Source: Vibrio sp. BS-M-Sm-2 (lineage in GTDB: Bacteria > Pseudomonadota > Gammaproteobacteria > Enterobacterales > Vibrionaceae). Taken from it: a stretch of 64,000 bases of DNA. Below are positions 32,880 to 44,600 of the stretch, piece after piece. Positions within the stretch are counted from its first letter, which is position 1. Every line of letters starts with the position of its first letter. The stretch is from NCBI RefSeq assembly GCF_041504345.1, contig NZ_CP167894.1, positions 682,001-746,000 on the forward strand, in the 5' to 3' direction. A program made the translations under genes and the position numbers. The notes under the pieces are model-generated. The model was given only the letters and a program-made list of their open reading frames with translations. It did not search any database and was not told the DNA's origin.

Positions 32880-34628
32880 TTATCCACTGAATTGAATTCG
32901 GTGTAACTGCGCATAAGCGCCATCATGTGCGATTAGTTCTGCGTGCGCGCCTCTTTCTACAATTTGGCCATCATCAACCACTAAGATCTCATCGGCTTGC
33001 TCGATAGTAGATAAACGGTGAGCAATCACCAATACAGTCTTATCTTTTTGTAGTTCTTCCAATGCAGACTGAATCGCTCTCTCTGATTCAGTATCCAATG
33101 CAGACGTCGCCTCATCAAGAATCAGCACAGGTGCATCTCTTAATAGAGCGCGTGCAATCGCAATACGCTGTCTTTGACCACCAGAAAGGCTTGCGCCATT
33201 TTCACCAACAACGGTATCGATGCCATTTTCCATGCCTTCGATAAACTCACTCGCATGAGCAAGCTTGGCTGCGTGTTCAATCTGTTCGCGAGTATATTGC
33301 TCTTCTGCGGCATACGCGATGTTGTTCGCGACCGTATCGTTAAACAGGTGAACATTTTGAGAAACAAGAGCAAAGTGCTCACGTAGGTTTCTCAATTCGT
33401 AATCACGAATGTCGTGTCCATCCAATTCGATAGAGCCCGAATCGACGTCATAGAAACGAGTAAACAGGTTAGCGATGGTACTCTTGCCCGAACCTGAACG
33501 GCCGACAAGTGCGACTGTCTTACCTTTCGGAATATTGAAACTCACCTTATCAAGTGCTGGTTTCTCTGCACCATCATAAGTAAACGTCACATCTTTTACT
33601 GCAACTTCACCGGTTACGGTTTCAGGTTTCAACGTGCCTTTGTTTTGTTCTGTATCTAGATCCATCAAACCAAATAGCGTGGTACTTGCTGCCATACCGC
33701 GTTGGAATTCAGACGTTACGTTAGTTAGCGCTTTTAGTGGACGCAACAAACCAAACATTGCAGAGAACACAACAGTGAATGTACCCGGCGTTAGTTCTGC
33801 TTTGATAGAGTCGACACTCGCCAAGAAAAGAACCACCACAATCGCAACCGAAGCGATCATTTGAATGATCGGGTTAGCAGCGGCTTGAGCGGTGATTAAC
33901 TTCATGCTTTGTTGGCGCATCTGGTTACTTACTTTGTCAAAGCGGTGTTTTTCTAGATCCTGACCACCGTAAGTAAGAACCACCTTGTGGCCTTTTAACA
34001 TTTGTTCCGCAGAAGAAGCAACGTGGCCCATGCTAGTTTGCATGTTTTTAGAAATCTTTCTAAATCGCTTCGATACAATGCTGATCGCCCACGCAACAAG
34101 AGGAGCAACCGCAAATAGAACCAAAGACAACTGCCAGCTGTTCCAGAACATCAATGTTAGCAAGCCAATAATGCTTGCACCTTCACGCACAATGCTGACT
34201 AGCGCTTTACTCGTCGCGGCAGACACTTGCTCAGAATCGTAAGTAATTCGAGATAGCAGCGCACCTGTCTGTTCTTTATCGAAGAAAGAAACAGGCATGT
34301 GCATGAAATGACTGAAAATTTTGCGACGAATTTCCATAACCACATTGCCAGAAACCCAGCTCAAGCAATAGGTTGAGACGAAACCACTGACACCACGAAT
34401 GAACATCATGGCAAAGATAATGATTGGAAGCGTGCGTAAAAAGTCAGATTCAGCATTACCAAAGCCTTCATCAAGTAACGGCTTTAGTAAGGAAATCATA
34501 TAAGTATCAGAGACGGCATTTATAATAAGCGCAATAACCGCAACACCAAGGCCGGCCTTATATAGTCGAATATAAGTCCAAAGTCTTTTAAATGTGACCC
34601 AGGTAGTTTCATCTGTTTGTGTTGACAT
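32880..34628 (-). CDS. msbA: Lipid A export ABC transporter MsbA
   Basis: MsbA flips lipid A-core from the inner to the outer leaflet of the inner membrane. One half-transporter combines six membrane helices (about residues 20-310) with an ATPase domain: Walker [11 protein letters not shown]-loop region [19 protein letters not shown], signature [16 protein letters not shown] and Walker [16 protein letters not shown] 34628 ([10 protein letters not shown]) gives 582 residues, the E. coli length. A GTG at 34649 is possible, and neither has a clear SD. It lies between comEC and lpxK. Confidence 0.96.
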   Translation of the reverse strand: MSTQTDETTWVTFKRLWTYIRLYKAGLGVAVIALIINAVSDTYMISLLKPLLDEGFGNAESDFLRTLPIIIFAMMFIRGVSGFVSTYCLSWVSGNVVMEIRRKIFSHFMHMPVSFFDKEQTGALLSRITYDSEQVSAATSKALVSIVREGASIIGLLTLMFWNSWQLSLVLFAVAPLVAWAISIVSKRFRKISKNMQTSMGHVASSAEQMLKGHKVVLTYGGQDLEKHRFDKVSNQMRQQSMKLITAQAAANPIIQMIASVAIVVVLFLASVDSIKAELTPGTFTVVFSAMFGLLRPLKALTNVTSEFQRGMAASTTLFGLMDLDTEQNKGTLKPETVTGEVAVKDVTFTYDGAEKPALDKVSFNIPKGKTVALVGRSGSGKSTIANLFTRFYDVDSGSIELDGHDIRDYELRNLREHFALVSQNVHLFNDTVANNIAYAAEEQYTREQIEHAAKLAHASEFIEGMENGIDTVVGENGASLSGGQRQRIAIARALLRDAPVLILDEATSALDTESERAIQSALEELQKDKTVLVIAHRLSTIEQADEILVVDDGQIVERGAHAELIAHDGAYAQLHRIQFSG

Positions 34629-34659
34629 AGAATCGCTTAATTTTCTCACAATAATCTAT

Positions 34660-36989
34660 CTATTCTACTCCCTTACGAAGCATCTGCCTATACCACTGCC
34701 TGCCTTGTTGTTCTCTAATCGTATGATATTGCCAACCTTCTTCACTAAGAGTGATGGTTATTTGTCCACTTTCTCCAGTATCAAGCCAGGTACTCCCTGC
34801 TTCCTGATAACGTCCCACAACAGATCTGCTCGGCATTCCCCACTGATTGCCTTTGGCCAAAGAAGCTATCGCTAGCTGAGGTGACACGGCCTCAATAAAC
34901 GGTTTAATCGACGACGAGTCACTACCATGATGCGGAACAAGCATTACATCACTCCTGAGCTGCTCACCTTCACGAGCTAGTAACCACTCACTTACCAGTT
35001 CAATATCACCAGTGAGTAACATCGAAAACTCTAAACTGGGTGCCGAGAGCCTGACCACACACGAATGTGGGTTATACGCCCTCTTCACTTGTTTGGGAGG
35101 CCACAACACCTCAAAAAAAGATCTTGCCAGTTCCAAGCCTCTCCAATAGTACATGCTTGAATATTTGACTGAGTTTGAGTGGTATATTGTGTTTGTTGAT
35201 TAATATTCTGACTGGTTCTTATCCACTTAGGAGCGTAGCTCTCAAGTAACGCCGGATAGCCACCAGCATGGTCAGAATCAAAATGACTCACAATCACGCC
35301 TTCTAATTCATAAATCCCCCTCTGATTCAAAGTAGGAATCAACAAGGATTCGACAACCGAACCTTCTGGCCATGCATTACCAAGATCGTAAACAATGACT
35401 TGATTGTTCTTTTCCAATACCAAAGACAACCCATGTCCGACATCTAATATATCTATGGTTAATTTTCCTTGCTGGGGTTTGCCGAATTCCCACCACAGCA
35501 CAAATACTGCAATGACCAATATCGATACTGTTCTCTTGAGATATCGACTAACAAAACCCAAAAACAAAATAAGGAATACAGATAGCGCAATCACATGATT
35601 ATCGACTTGAATCCAAAATGGCTCAGAGAAAGGAAGGCTAAATACGAGAGGCTCAAGCGACAAGTCGACCAACTTCCACAGCTGACTAACCAAACCATTA
35701 TCTAGCGCTGTTATACCAACCAAGCCAGACACTGACTCCGATATTAAGCTGAGAAACATTGCCAAAAACAACAGCGGGATCGTCACCATCGATATCCAAG
35801 GCAAAAGGAGTAAATTGTAGAAAACAGAGACTAAGCTAACTCCGCTAAAGAACAGCATCGAAAACGGTGTAATCAGGAATGTCAGCATTAGCTGAATCTT
35901 GAAGAGCTGTAGTGCTCGGTCGATAAATGTTGAGTTTGAATAGGATGGCTGACTATTCAACGCAATATAAAGAACGGCGCCCAACGCGCCAAATGACAAC
36001 CAAAAGCTGCTCGACAATGCTGAAAATGGCCAAATCAGCAGAACCACGCACAAGCTTAAACCAACATATCGGAGCAAACTGATATTTTGTCCACGCCATA
36101 AAAAGTAACTTGCGATGACACACATCACCAAAGCTCTTAATGTAGGTAGCGTGAATCCAGCAAACCAACTATAGAAATAGGCTAAACCGAGCCCGAATAT
36201 TGTGGGTAACCAAAGAAATGAAGGTGACAGTAACCTGAATATCTTTCCGACCTGATAACCAATACCAAAGGCAATCCCAATATGGAGCCCCGAGATAGCC
36301 ATCAAGTGGATCAAGCCACTACTTTTAAGCAAATCCCAACGCTGAGGATTAATTAGAGCTCGATAGCCAAAACTTAAAGCCATAATGAGGTCTTTGTTTT
36401 CTAGCTGGCTTAACCTTCCAAGGCTGGTTTCAAACCACTGAGATCGCAAGCTCGTGCTAGAGTGAATCCGATATTTGGTATCGGCTCTGTAAGTTGCATT
36501 GGCAACCACGCCGGAACTAAACAAGTACTTTTCTAGATCAAAGCCCGCTTCATTGAGTTTGCCCCATACCGGCTTTATGGACGCAGATAAGTAGACGTCA
36601 TCTCCGAGCGTTAACTTAAAAGGAGTAAATAATCGTAATTTTATCAATTGAGGAAAGATTAATTTTTCGCCGCCAATTGATCTGGCTACTATTACACTTT
36701 CAAAACCGTGGCTATTTTCACTAAAAAGGCTAACAACCGAAGCATTTATGGTAGTATTCTGCCCGGATTGAAATAATCGACTTGTCTGTATTTCAATTGT
36801 ATTCCCAAGGCAAATAACTAGTATCAATGCTGTTACTGGACCTCTTGCACTCCGGAAAACGCTATACTTTGTTGATGCTATAAGTAACAAAAGCATCAAT
36901 GATGCCCAAACCCAATGTGGCATCACAGGCCAAAAGCTGGCAGACACAACTGTCGCAGCAAATGAAATCAAGAACCAAGTGTTAAACAA
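34660..36989 (-). pseudogene. comEC: DNA internalization protein ComEC/Rec2, split by a frameshift in a poly-T run
   Basis: ComEC is the inner-membrane channel that imports single-stranded DNA during natural transformation. The first frame (36989-35085) has the N-terminal region, a multi-helix competence domain with HLMAISGLHIGIAFGIGYQ, and the start of the metallo-beta-lactamase-like domain (LDVGHGLSLVL, VSHFDSDHAGG). The second frame (to 34660) continues FFEVLWPPKQVKRAYNPHSC and VPHHGSDSSS. The frames switch at seven T residues (minus strand; A7 at 35113-35119). The total of 2330 bases is 3n+2, so adding one T restores one protein of about 776 residues. The start is TTG with AGGAGG upstream. 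As read, the product stops inside the beta-lactamase domain. Confidence 0.92.
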
Positions 36990-37006
36990 GAGAGTAGCTT
37001 CCTCCT

Positions 37007-37519
37007 ATGCCAAGAAAGTTTATCAAACGATTTATGCCTGACCATGAGCTAATCAAGCGTCAGAAAGCATTGAGAGTTTTTGGCAATGTTTTGTACAACC
37101 CCAACTTATGGTGCCTTAATCGTCGCTCTGCGGCCGGCGCGTTCGCTGTTGGGTTATTCATGGCGTTTGTCCCTCTACCAAGCCAAATGATTATGTCTGC
37201 AGGCCTTGCTGTCGCATGCGGCGTTAACCTACCTTTGGCTGTCGCACTTGTTTGGATCAGTAACCCAGTTACCATGCCCGTTCTCTTCTACTTTGCTTAT
37301 AAAGTTGGGGCTTTTGTTATGCATGTGCCACCTCAAGCTTTTCATTTCGAACTGTCTTGGGACTTCATCTTGGCGCAAATGAGCACCATCGGGCCTCCAT
37401 TCCTGCTAGGGTGTATGATTTGTGGCGTGGCTTCAGCGATGATTGGCTACTTTGGTATCCGCGGCTTATGGCGCTATTCAGTAGTAAGAAGTTGGAAGAA
37501 GCGACAAGCAAGGTACTGA
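37007..37519 (+). CDS. DUF2062 membrane protein
   Basis: This 170-residue protein has a basic N-terminus (MPRKFIKRFMPDHELIKRQK), then three or four hydrophobic segments (about residues 47-70, 75-105 and 125-158). It contains the DUF2062 motifs RRSAAGAFAVGLFMAFVP and WISNPVTMPVLF. Its function is unknown. It starts 17 bases from the divergent comEC start, so the two promoters and ribosome sites interleave. ATG 37007 lacks a strong SD. Confidence 0.88.
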   Translation: MPRKFIKRFMPDHELIKRQKALRVFGNVLYNPNLWCLNRRSAAGAFAVGLFMAFVPLPSQMIMSAGLAVACGVNLPLAVALVWISNPVTMPVLFYFAYKVGAFVMHVPPQAFHFELSWDFILAQMSTIGPPFLLGCMICGVASAMIGYFGIRGLWRYSVVRSWKKRQARY

Positions 37520-37656
37520 ACAACTTTTCCTTGTTATCCAATCTATCCTTGTATGTGCCTTACTTAAAACACACACAAGTTAAAGTCAGATGAACAACAG
37601 AACTCTGCAATATTGGTATGTAACCAAAGTCGCAAACAACACGAATTGAATTCAAT

Positions 37657-37686
37657 AAAAAAGGATCCCATCAGGGATCCTTTTTT
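37657..37686. terminator. Bidirectional terminator between the DUF2062 gene and lolE
   Basis: AAAAAAGGATCCC and GGGATCCTTTTTT form a perfect 13-bp stem with loop ATCA, with six A or T residues on each side. Confidence 0.94.
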
Positions 37687-37750
37687 GTTTACGCCGTTTA
37701 TATATCGCGAATAATTACAGGGCGTATTACTTAGACCATGGCTTCGAGCA

Positions 37751-38995
37751 TTACTTTGAACTAAGCACCGAGGCTGGGTTTAACTTCGCCGCTCGTGATG
37801 CTGGGTACCATGTTGCCAGCAAGCTCAACACAATCGCAGTTCCTGAAACGACAATTACATCCATCATATTCAGTTGTGATGGCAAGAAGTCGACAAAGTA
37901 GATATCACCCGACAAGAACTGGTGATCGACCAACTTCTCAAGCCCTTTGATAAGCGTGGTGAGATTAAGTGCCACCAACACGCCGATCGCACTCCCCACT
38001 AAACTGCCTAACACGCCTGAGAATACGCCCTGCCAAACAAAGATGCGCTTCACAAGGCCGTCTGATGCGCCCATTGTTCTTAAAATTGCGATCTCTGATG
38101 CTCTGTCTTTCACTGCCATCATTAAGGTCGAAACTATGTTGAAACAAGCCACGCCAATAACCAATACCATCACCAGATACATAATGGTGCGAACCAGTTG
38201 GATATCTCGATATAAGAAACCAAACTTCTGTTGCCAACTTCGTAGGTAAACATACACATCAAGCTGATTACCCACTTCACGCACAATCGAGTTGGCATTC
38301 AGTACATCGGTTACTTTCAAAGAAACCCCTGTTACCGCCTCACCTAGGTTTGCGTAAACCTGAGCATCACCAAGAGGGATCAAAGCCAAGCTGTGGTCAA
38401 TCTGGCCATTAAGAGTCAGCAGACCAACCACTTTGACTCGAACTCGTTTTGGCGCTTGAACCTTCACCGTTCCATTCACAGTTGGAATCATCAGGGTTAG
38501 GTAATCGCCGACTTTCGCACCGAGCACATTCGCGACACCTGAGCCCAAGATGATCTGCTGTTGTCCTGCCTTAAATTCACTCCAAGCTTGTTTATCGATA
38601 AACTTAGACAGGCTTGATACTTCTTGCTCACGCTTAGGATCAACACCGCGCACTTCGATCGCTTTCAGCTCTTTGCCCTTTTCAGCGAGCGCTGTAATTT
38701 TCACATAAGGCGCTGCGGCCACAACCTTGTCGTGTTTCTCGGACTGTTCAATCACATGTTCCCAGCGAGTGACTGGTTCATTCACGCCCTCAAACTCACC
38801 GTGTGGGATAACAGAAAGCACGCGCGATTCAAGCTCACGCTCAAACCCATTCATGGCCGACAAGCCAATAATGATCACCGCTACACCGACCGCAATACCA
38901 ATCGTCGAAGACAAAGAGATGAATGACACCATCTTGTCTCGTTGTTTAGCACGACTAAAGCGGCCGCCTATCAATAGAGATAAAGAAGAAAACAC
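37751..38995 (-). CDS. lolE: Lipoprotein-releasing ABC transporter permease LolE
   Basis: LolE with LolC and LolD extracts outer-membrane lipoproteins from the inner membrane and hands them to LolA. This 414-residue protein has an N-terminal membrane helix (about 25-45, SSTIGIAVGVAVIIIGLSAM), a large periplasmic domain, and three C-terminal helices (about 275-300, 315-345, 370-395), the MacB/FtsX layout. Third-gene position in lolC-lolD-lolE supports LolE over LolC. It begins at the base after the lolD stop. Confidence 0.93.
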   Translation of the reverse strand: MFSSLSLLIGGRFSRAKQRDKMVSFISLSSTIGIAVGVAVIIIGLSAMNGFERELESRVLSVIPHGEFEGVNEPVTRWEHVIEQSEKHDKVVAAAPYVKITALAEKGKELKAIEVRGVDPKREQEVSSLSKFIDKQAWSEFKAGQQQIILGSGVANVLGAKVGDYLTLMIPTVNGTVKVQAPKRVRVKVVGLLTLNGQIDHSLALIPLGDAQVYANLGEAVTGVSLKVTDVLNANSIVREVGNQLDVYVYLRSWQQKFGFLYRDIQLVRTIMYLVMVLVIGVACFNIVSTLMMAVKDRASEIAILRTMGASDGLVKRIFVWQGVFSGVLGSLVGSAIGVLVALNLTTLIKGLEKLVDHQFLSGDIYFVDFLPSQLNMMDVIVVSGTAIVLSLLATWYPASRAAKLNPASVLSSK

Positions 38996-39688
38996 TTAGC
39001 TCTCCTCTTTTTCTACGTTAACCAACAAGCCATCTTGCATGTGCAGTTGACGGTCCATCTTGCCAGCAAGTTCGCCATCATGGGTTACAACCAAGAAAGC
39101 GGTATCGTATTCGCGGTTCAATTCACGCATTAAATCGTAAATAGACAGTGCTGTGTTGTGGTCGAGGTTACCTGTTGGTTCATCCGCCAACACCAAAGCC
39201 GGCTTATTAACTAAAGCTCGCGCAATCGCTACACGTTGTCTCTCACCACCAGAAAGCTCTGAAGGTCTGTGGTCAACACGATGACTCAATCCAACTTTAT
39301 CCAACAGACGTTGCGCCTCTTCTTTTGCTTTAGCTGGCTTTTCACCACCAATCAGCAGCGGCATTGCCACGTTTTCTAACGCTGAAAAGTCCGAAAGAAG
39401 ATGATGGAATTGATAAACAAAGCCAAGATGCTGGTTGCGAAGCTTCGCCTGCTTATTTGAGCTCAAAGATGCTAAGTCTTGTCCGAGAAAGTTCACGCTG
39501 CCGTCAGACGCATCATCCAATGCCCCTAAAATATGCAATAACGTACTCTTACCGGAACCAGAGGTACCAATGATAGCGACTAGCTCACCCTTTTCGATTT
39601 CAAAGCTGACTCCCTTGAGAACCTCAGTATCTAACGAGCCTTCACGGTACGTTTTACGGATATCATTACATTGAAGAAAATTACTCAT
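38996..39688 (-). CDS. lolD: Lipoprotein-releasing ABC transporter ATPase LolD
   Basis: LolD powers lipoprotein release. The 230-residue ATPase has Walker [11 protein letters not shown]-loop [20 protein letters not shown], signature [16 protein letters not shown] and Walker [13 protein letters not shown]. The H-loop is VVTHD. It overlaps lolC by eight bases and abuts lolE, so translation of the three is probably coupled. Confidence 0.97.
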   Translation of the reverse strand: MSNFLQCNDIRKTYREGSLDTEVLKGVSFEIEKGELVAIIGTSGSGKSTLLHILGALDDASDGSVNFLGQDLASLSSNKQAKLRNQHLGFVYQFHHLLSDFSALENVAMPLLIGGEKPAKAKEEAQRLLDKVGLSHRVDHRPSELSGGERQRVAIARALVNKPALVLADEPTGNLDHNTALSIYDLMRELNREYDTAFLVVTHDGELAGKMDRQLHMQDGLLVNVEKEES

Positions 39689-40889
39689 AACGAAGGGCCT
39701 CAGCAGGTTTCACAGACGATGCACGATAAGATGGGAATACAGTGGCAATCAAGCTAAGTGCAATAGCCAGAACCACAACAACGGCGATTTGAATTGGGTT
39801 AATTAAAATTGGCAACTGTCCACCAAATGAAAACAGAGCAACACCCATCGCCTCTAAAATAGTATTGAGGTTCATCGCTAGAGCAACGCCTAACACGCCA
39901 CCTGATAGGGCACCAATCACGCCGCTACTTGCGCCTTGAACCATGAATATCCCCATCACTTGACCATCGGTCATGCCTTGGGTTTTAAGGATAGCCACTT
40001 CTGATTGCTTCTCCATCACCACCATAATCAGTGCAGAAATAATATTAAACGCCGCCACACCAATGATGAGACCCAGCATCAAGCCCATCATATTTTTTTC
40101 CATACGAACAGCTTGGAAAAGCTCGCCACGTTGGTCACGCCAATCGCTCCACACCCAACCTTCCGGTAACGGGGTATTCGATAAATCTGCGACTTCAAAT
40201 GGGTCATCAAAAAACAGTCGCCAGCCTGAAATGGTACCTGATTTGTAGCGCATCAAACGCCCAGCATCTTTAATATCGGTCACCATCAATTGAGCATCGA
40301 TATCAGAGCCCGTATTGAAAATACCAGCAACGGTGAAATTTCGTTGGCTTGGAATACGTCCGAGCGGTGTGTATTGGCTAGCGCTGGTCACCATCAGGCG
40401 AACTTTATCCCCCATAGATACCTTTAGGTTTCTCGCCAAGGTATGACCGAGGAACAACTGGTATTGCCCCGCTTTAAGTGAAGACAATCGACCTGCAATT
40501 AGATGGTCTTGAAGAGGGTCATCAGAATTAGGTTCAATACCGATTAACAGCCCTGCAGATAACTGGGCAGGACTTTGAATTACCGCCTCACTGCGGACAA
40601 TTGGTTCAACGTGGCCATTAAGCGAGATTTGCTCTGCAAAATTAGGCGCTTGAGCAGAAAGAGAGGTGGTACCGCCCTGTTCATAAACCACCGCTTGAGG
40701 AAGAACACCAAGAATTCGGTCTTTTAACTGCGCTTCGAATCCATTCATTACCGATAAAACAGTAACCAAAGACAAAACGCCAATGGTGATACCTGCCGTC
40801 GACATATAAGAAACAAAACGGCTAAAGCGATCACCTGAACGGCCTTTCAAATAACGTAGGCCAACAAACAACGAAATAGGATGAAACAT
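39681..40889 (-). CDS. lolC: Lipoprotein-releasing ABC transporter permease LolC
   Basis: This is the partner permease of LolE. It has an N-terminal helix (about residues 26-46, [20 protein letters not shown]), a periplasmic domain that in E. coli contacts LolA, and three C-terminal helices (about 265-290, 310-340, 365-388). It is the first gene of lolCDE. I chose ATG 40889 ([14 protein letters not shown]) by family similarity; ATG 40901 is four codons longer, and neither has a good SD. The protein has 402 residues. Confidence 0.93.
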   Translation of the reverse strand: MFHPISLFVGLRYLKGRSGDRFSRFVSYMSTAGITIGVLSLVTVLSVMNGFEAQLKDRILGVLPQAVVYEQGGTTSLSAQAPNFAEQISLNGHVEPIVRSEAVIQSPAQLSAGLLIGIEPNSDDPLQDHLIAGRLSSLKAGQYQLFLGHTLARNLKVSMGDKVRLMVTSASQYTPLGRIPSQRNFTVAGIFNTGSDIDAQLMVTDIKDAGRLMRYKSGTISGWRLFFDDPFEVADLSNTPLPEGWVWSDWRDQRGELFQAVRMEKNMMGLMLGLIIGVAAFNIISALIMVVMEKQSEVAILKTQGMTDGQVMGIFMVQGASSGVIGALSGGVLGVALAMNLNTILEAMGVALFSFGGQLPILINPIQIAVVVVLAIALSLIATVFPSYRASSVKPAEALRYE

Positions 40890-41116
40890 ACTTTGAACCA
40901 TCTAAAAGGGATGCGGGTTAATGTAACGGGTATTGCTGTTACTGTGTAGGGGGTAATTGAAAATATAGAGTGAATTAACTCAATTAGTTAGGCTTGAAAA
41001 ACAGAACCTTGTCAAATAGCCAAATTTCAAACAACTATTTGAGACTTTCAATTAACTGACCTTGATTACTGCGGCCACATAGCGATAATCAATAGATCAC
41101 TTCAAGGAACTAACGC

Positions 41117-41686
41117 ATGACAGAACAAGAGTTTTTCACCGTTCACCACAGCCTTACCGCGAATATTGAACCAATGGACAGCGGCTTCACTTTACCTTCT
41201 CAAATTCAATTCGAATCTGAGATCCCAGCCCCGTTTGTAGTGGCAAGTGAATTTAGCCAATTGGATCTGCTAGCTGACAGTGCTCGTGCTGAACTGAAAA
41301 ACAGCGACTTGAAGAATGTCACCAGTTTATTGGATGCACAGAACTCTAAATTAAACCTCTTGTTGAGCTTTATGTTGTCGCAACAAGATGATGAACAATT
41401 TCGTACCCACACGTATTCATTTGGCGCGAGTCAGTTCTCTTGTTTTTCCAAAACAGATATCGAAGCGGGTCGCTTAGTAAAAGCCAAGCTCTTCATCGAG
41501 CACCCTGCCGCCGCTATTTATTGTTACGCGGAAGTCTTCGCTAGCGAACCTAAAGACTCAGGCTTCGAAATCAAATTTAAATATGCTCATCTTCGTGATA
41601 CTGACCAAGACTTGCTGATCAAGGCTGCACTTCATCAACAACAAAAGCTCTTACGTCAACGCTCTCTAGACCGAGATAACAAGTAA
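41117..41686 (+). CDS. PilZ-like protein, probable PlzB homologue
   Basis: This 189-residue soluble protein lies between lolC (divergent) and mfd, the position of the PilZ-family gene plzB (VC1885) in V. cholerae. The half from about residue 95 looks like a PilZ beta-barrel (KAKLFIEHPAAAIYCYAEV, then FEIKFKYAHL). I do not find the usual c-di-GMP motifs (RxxxR and DxSxxG) in normal form, so c-di-GMP binding is doubtful. The start codon at 41117 follows AAGGAAC. mfd starts six bases after its stop, so it is likely the first gene of a plzB-mfd operon. Confidence 0.6.
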   Translation: MTEQEFFTVHHSLTANIEPMDSGFTLPSQIQFESEIPAPFVVASEFSQLDLLADSARAELKNSDLKNVTSLLDAQNSKLNLLLSFMLSQQDDEQFRTHTYSFGASQFSCFSKTDIEAGRLVKAKLFIEHPAAAIYCYAEVFASEPKDSGFEIKFKYAHLRDTDQDLLIKAALHQQQKLLRQRSLDRDNK

Positions 41687-41692
41687 ATTAAC

Positions 41693-44600
41693 ATGACCAA
41701 ACAATCTATTTTTACCCTACCAACCCTCAAAGGAGCCGGTGACAAAAAGCACATTGGTAACCTTGTTGGTTCGTCTCTCGCTCTTGCTATCGCTAAACTC
41801 GCAGAGCAACACAACAGTCATACTGTACTTGCTGTGCCAGATCCACAAATCGCACTCAAGCTGCAATCTGAAATTGAACAGTTTACGGCGAGTGAAGTTG
41901 CACTATTCCCAGACTGGGAAACTTTGCCTTACGACAGCTTCTCACCACACCAAGAGATCATTTCTGATCGTATCGCGCGCCTTTATGCCTTGCCGACCTT
42001 AAAAGACGGCATCACGATCGTGCCGATCAGCACGCTACTCCAGCGCCAATCACCACGTGACTTCTTGCTACAGCACACTCTAATGGTGAAAACTGGTGAT
42101 CTTTACTCACTAGAGAAACTGCGCCTGCAGCTTGAAAAATCTGGCTATCGTTACGTTGATCAGGTATTTGGCCCGGGCGAGTACGCAAGCCGAGGTTCGA
42201 TTCTTGACCTGTTCCCGATGGGCAGTAAAGACCCATATCGTATCGACTTCTTCGATGATGAGATCGATACCATTCGTACCTTCGATCCTGAAAACCAACG
42301 TTCTATCGAAGATATCTCTGAGATCCGCCTGTTACCTGCTCACGAATTTCCAACCTCGGAAACGGCAATTGAAGATTTCCGTATTCGTTGGCGCCAACAG
42401 TTTGATGCCCGCCGCGAACCAGAATCGGTTTACATGCAGGTATCTAAAGGCACATGGCCGGCTGGTATTGAGTATTGGCAACCGCTATTCTTCGATCACA
42501 CAGAAACGCTTTTTGACTATGTTGCCGATGAAGCGCAACTCTTGGTTCTTGGTGACGTAGAAACCGCTGTTGATTCGTTCCTTGCTGATGTCGCTCACCG
42601 ATACGAGCAACGTGGCGTTGACCCACTACGACCACTACTGACACCTGAACAACTTTGGTTGAAAAAAGACGAGCTGTTCGCTCACTTCAAACAGAAGCCA
42701 CAGGTCAACCTAAGCCTAGATTCGATTGAAGAGAAAGCAGGCCGCACTAACTTACCTGTCGTGTCATTACCTGACCTAAGCGTTCAGCATCAAAATAAAG
42801 AACCACTCGCAAACCTAAGAAAGTTCACAGAGGCCTTCGATGGCAAAGTGGTATTTTCGGTTGAATCAGAAGGTCGTCAGTGAAGCATTGAGTGAACTGC
42901 TTCGTGGTATTAAAGTACGACCAAGCGAAGTTGAAAACCTCGATGCGGCCATTAAAGCGAAAGACAAGTTCAGCCTGATTCTCGGTTCCGCTGAACATGG
43001 TTTTATCCACGAAGAACAAAACATCACCCTTATCTGTGAAAGCGATCTATTAGGCGATCGTGTTATTCAACGCCGTAAGAAAGATAAGAAAAGCGTAAAC
43101 AGCGATACTGTAATCCGTCACTTAGCGGAGCTTAAACCGGGTCAACCTGTTGTTCACATTGACCATGGTATTGGTCGCTACATCGGCCTGCAAACACTTG
43201 AAGCGGGTGGCATGAAAACCGAATACGTAACGCTTGAGTATCAAAATGATGCCAAGTTATACGTACCTGTTGCTTCTCTGAACTTAATCGGGCGCTACTC
43301 TGGCGGCGCTGAAGATTCTGCACCACTGCATAAGTTAGGTGGTGAAGCATGGCAGAAAGCTCGTAAGCGTGCCGCAGAGAAAGTCCGTGACGTTGCAGCC
43401 GAGCTGCTTGATGTTTACGCTAAACGTGAGCTTAAGCCTGGCTACAAGTTTGTATTGGATCGAGGCCAATACGCAACCTTCAAATCTGGCTTCCCTTTTG
43501 AAGAAACCGACGACCAAGCGATGGCAATCAATGCTGTTATGTCGGATATGTGCCAAGCAAAAGCCATGGATCGCTTAGTGTGTGGTGACGTTGGTTTTGG
43601 TAAAACCGAAGTCGCGATGCGCGCGGCATTCGTATGTACCGACAACAGCAAACAAGTGGCTGTGTTAGTACCAACGACGCTACTTGCTCAGCAACACTTT
43701 GAAAACTTCCGAGACCGTTTCGCGAACCAACCGATACGTGTCGAAGTTCTGTCGCGATTTAAATCAGCTAAAGAACAGAAATTGATCATGCAAGATGTCG
43801 CTGACGGTAAAGTCGATATCTTGGTGGGTACTCATAAGCTGCTTTCGAGTGAAATCAAATTCCAAGACCTTGGCTTGCTGGTTGTCGATGAGGAACACCG
43901 CTTTGGTGTACGTCAGAAAGAGAAAGTGAAAGCGATGCGTGCCGATGTGGATATCCTCACGCTAACCGCAACGCCTATCCCACGAACGCTGAATATGGCG
44001 ATGAGTGGCATGCGCGATCTGTCGATCATCGCAACTCCACCAGCACGACGCTTGGCAATTAAAACCTTCGTTCGCGAGAGTGATGATGCGATCGTCAGAG
44101 AAGCGGTGCTGCGTGAAATTATGCGTGGTGGTCAGGTTTACTTCCTGCACAACCAAGTCGACACGATTGAGAAAACAGCAGAGTCACTACAGAAGCTGAT
44201 TCCAGAAGCGCGCGTTACCGTGGCTCATGGCCAAATGCGAGAGCGCGAACTGGAACGCATCATGAATGACTTCTACCACCAGCGTTTTAACTTGCTAGTG
44301 TGTACAACCATCATCGAAACCGGTATCGACGTACCCACAGCCAATACCATCTTAATGGACAGAGCCGATAACCTTGGTTTAGCACAGTTGCACCAATTGC
44401 GTGGGCGTGTGGGGCGATCTCACCACCAAGCTTATGCCTACTTGCTAACACCTCCCCCGAAAGCAATGACAAAAGATGCCGTCAAGCGATTAGACGCGAT
44501 AGCTTCACTTGAAGACTTAGGTGCAGGCTTTACGCTAGCAACCCATGACTTAGAGATTCGTGGTGCAGGTGAGCTGTTAGGCGATGAGCAAAGTGGTCAA

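Noticed and set aside
34660..35154. Independent metallo-beta-lactamase-like gene
   Set aside because: It is the C-terminal part of ComEC displaced by a frameshift; its N-terminus has no family start.
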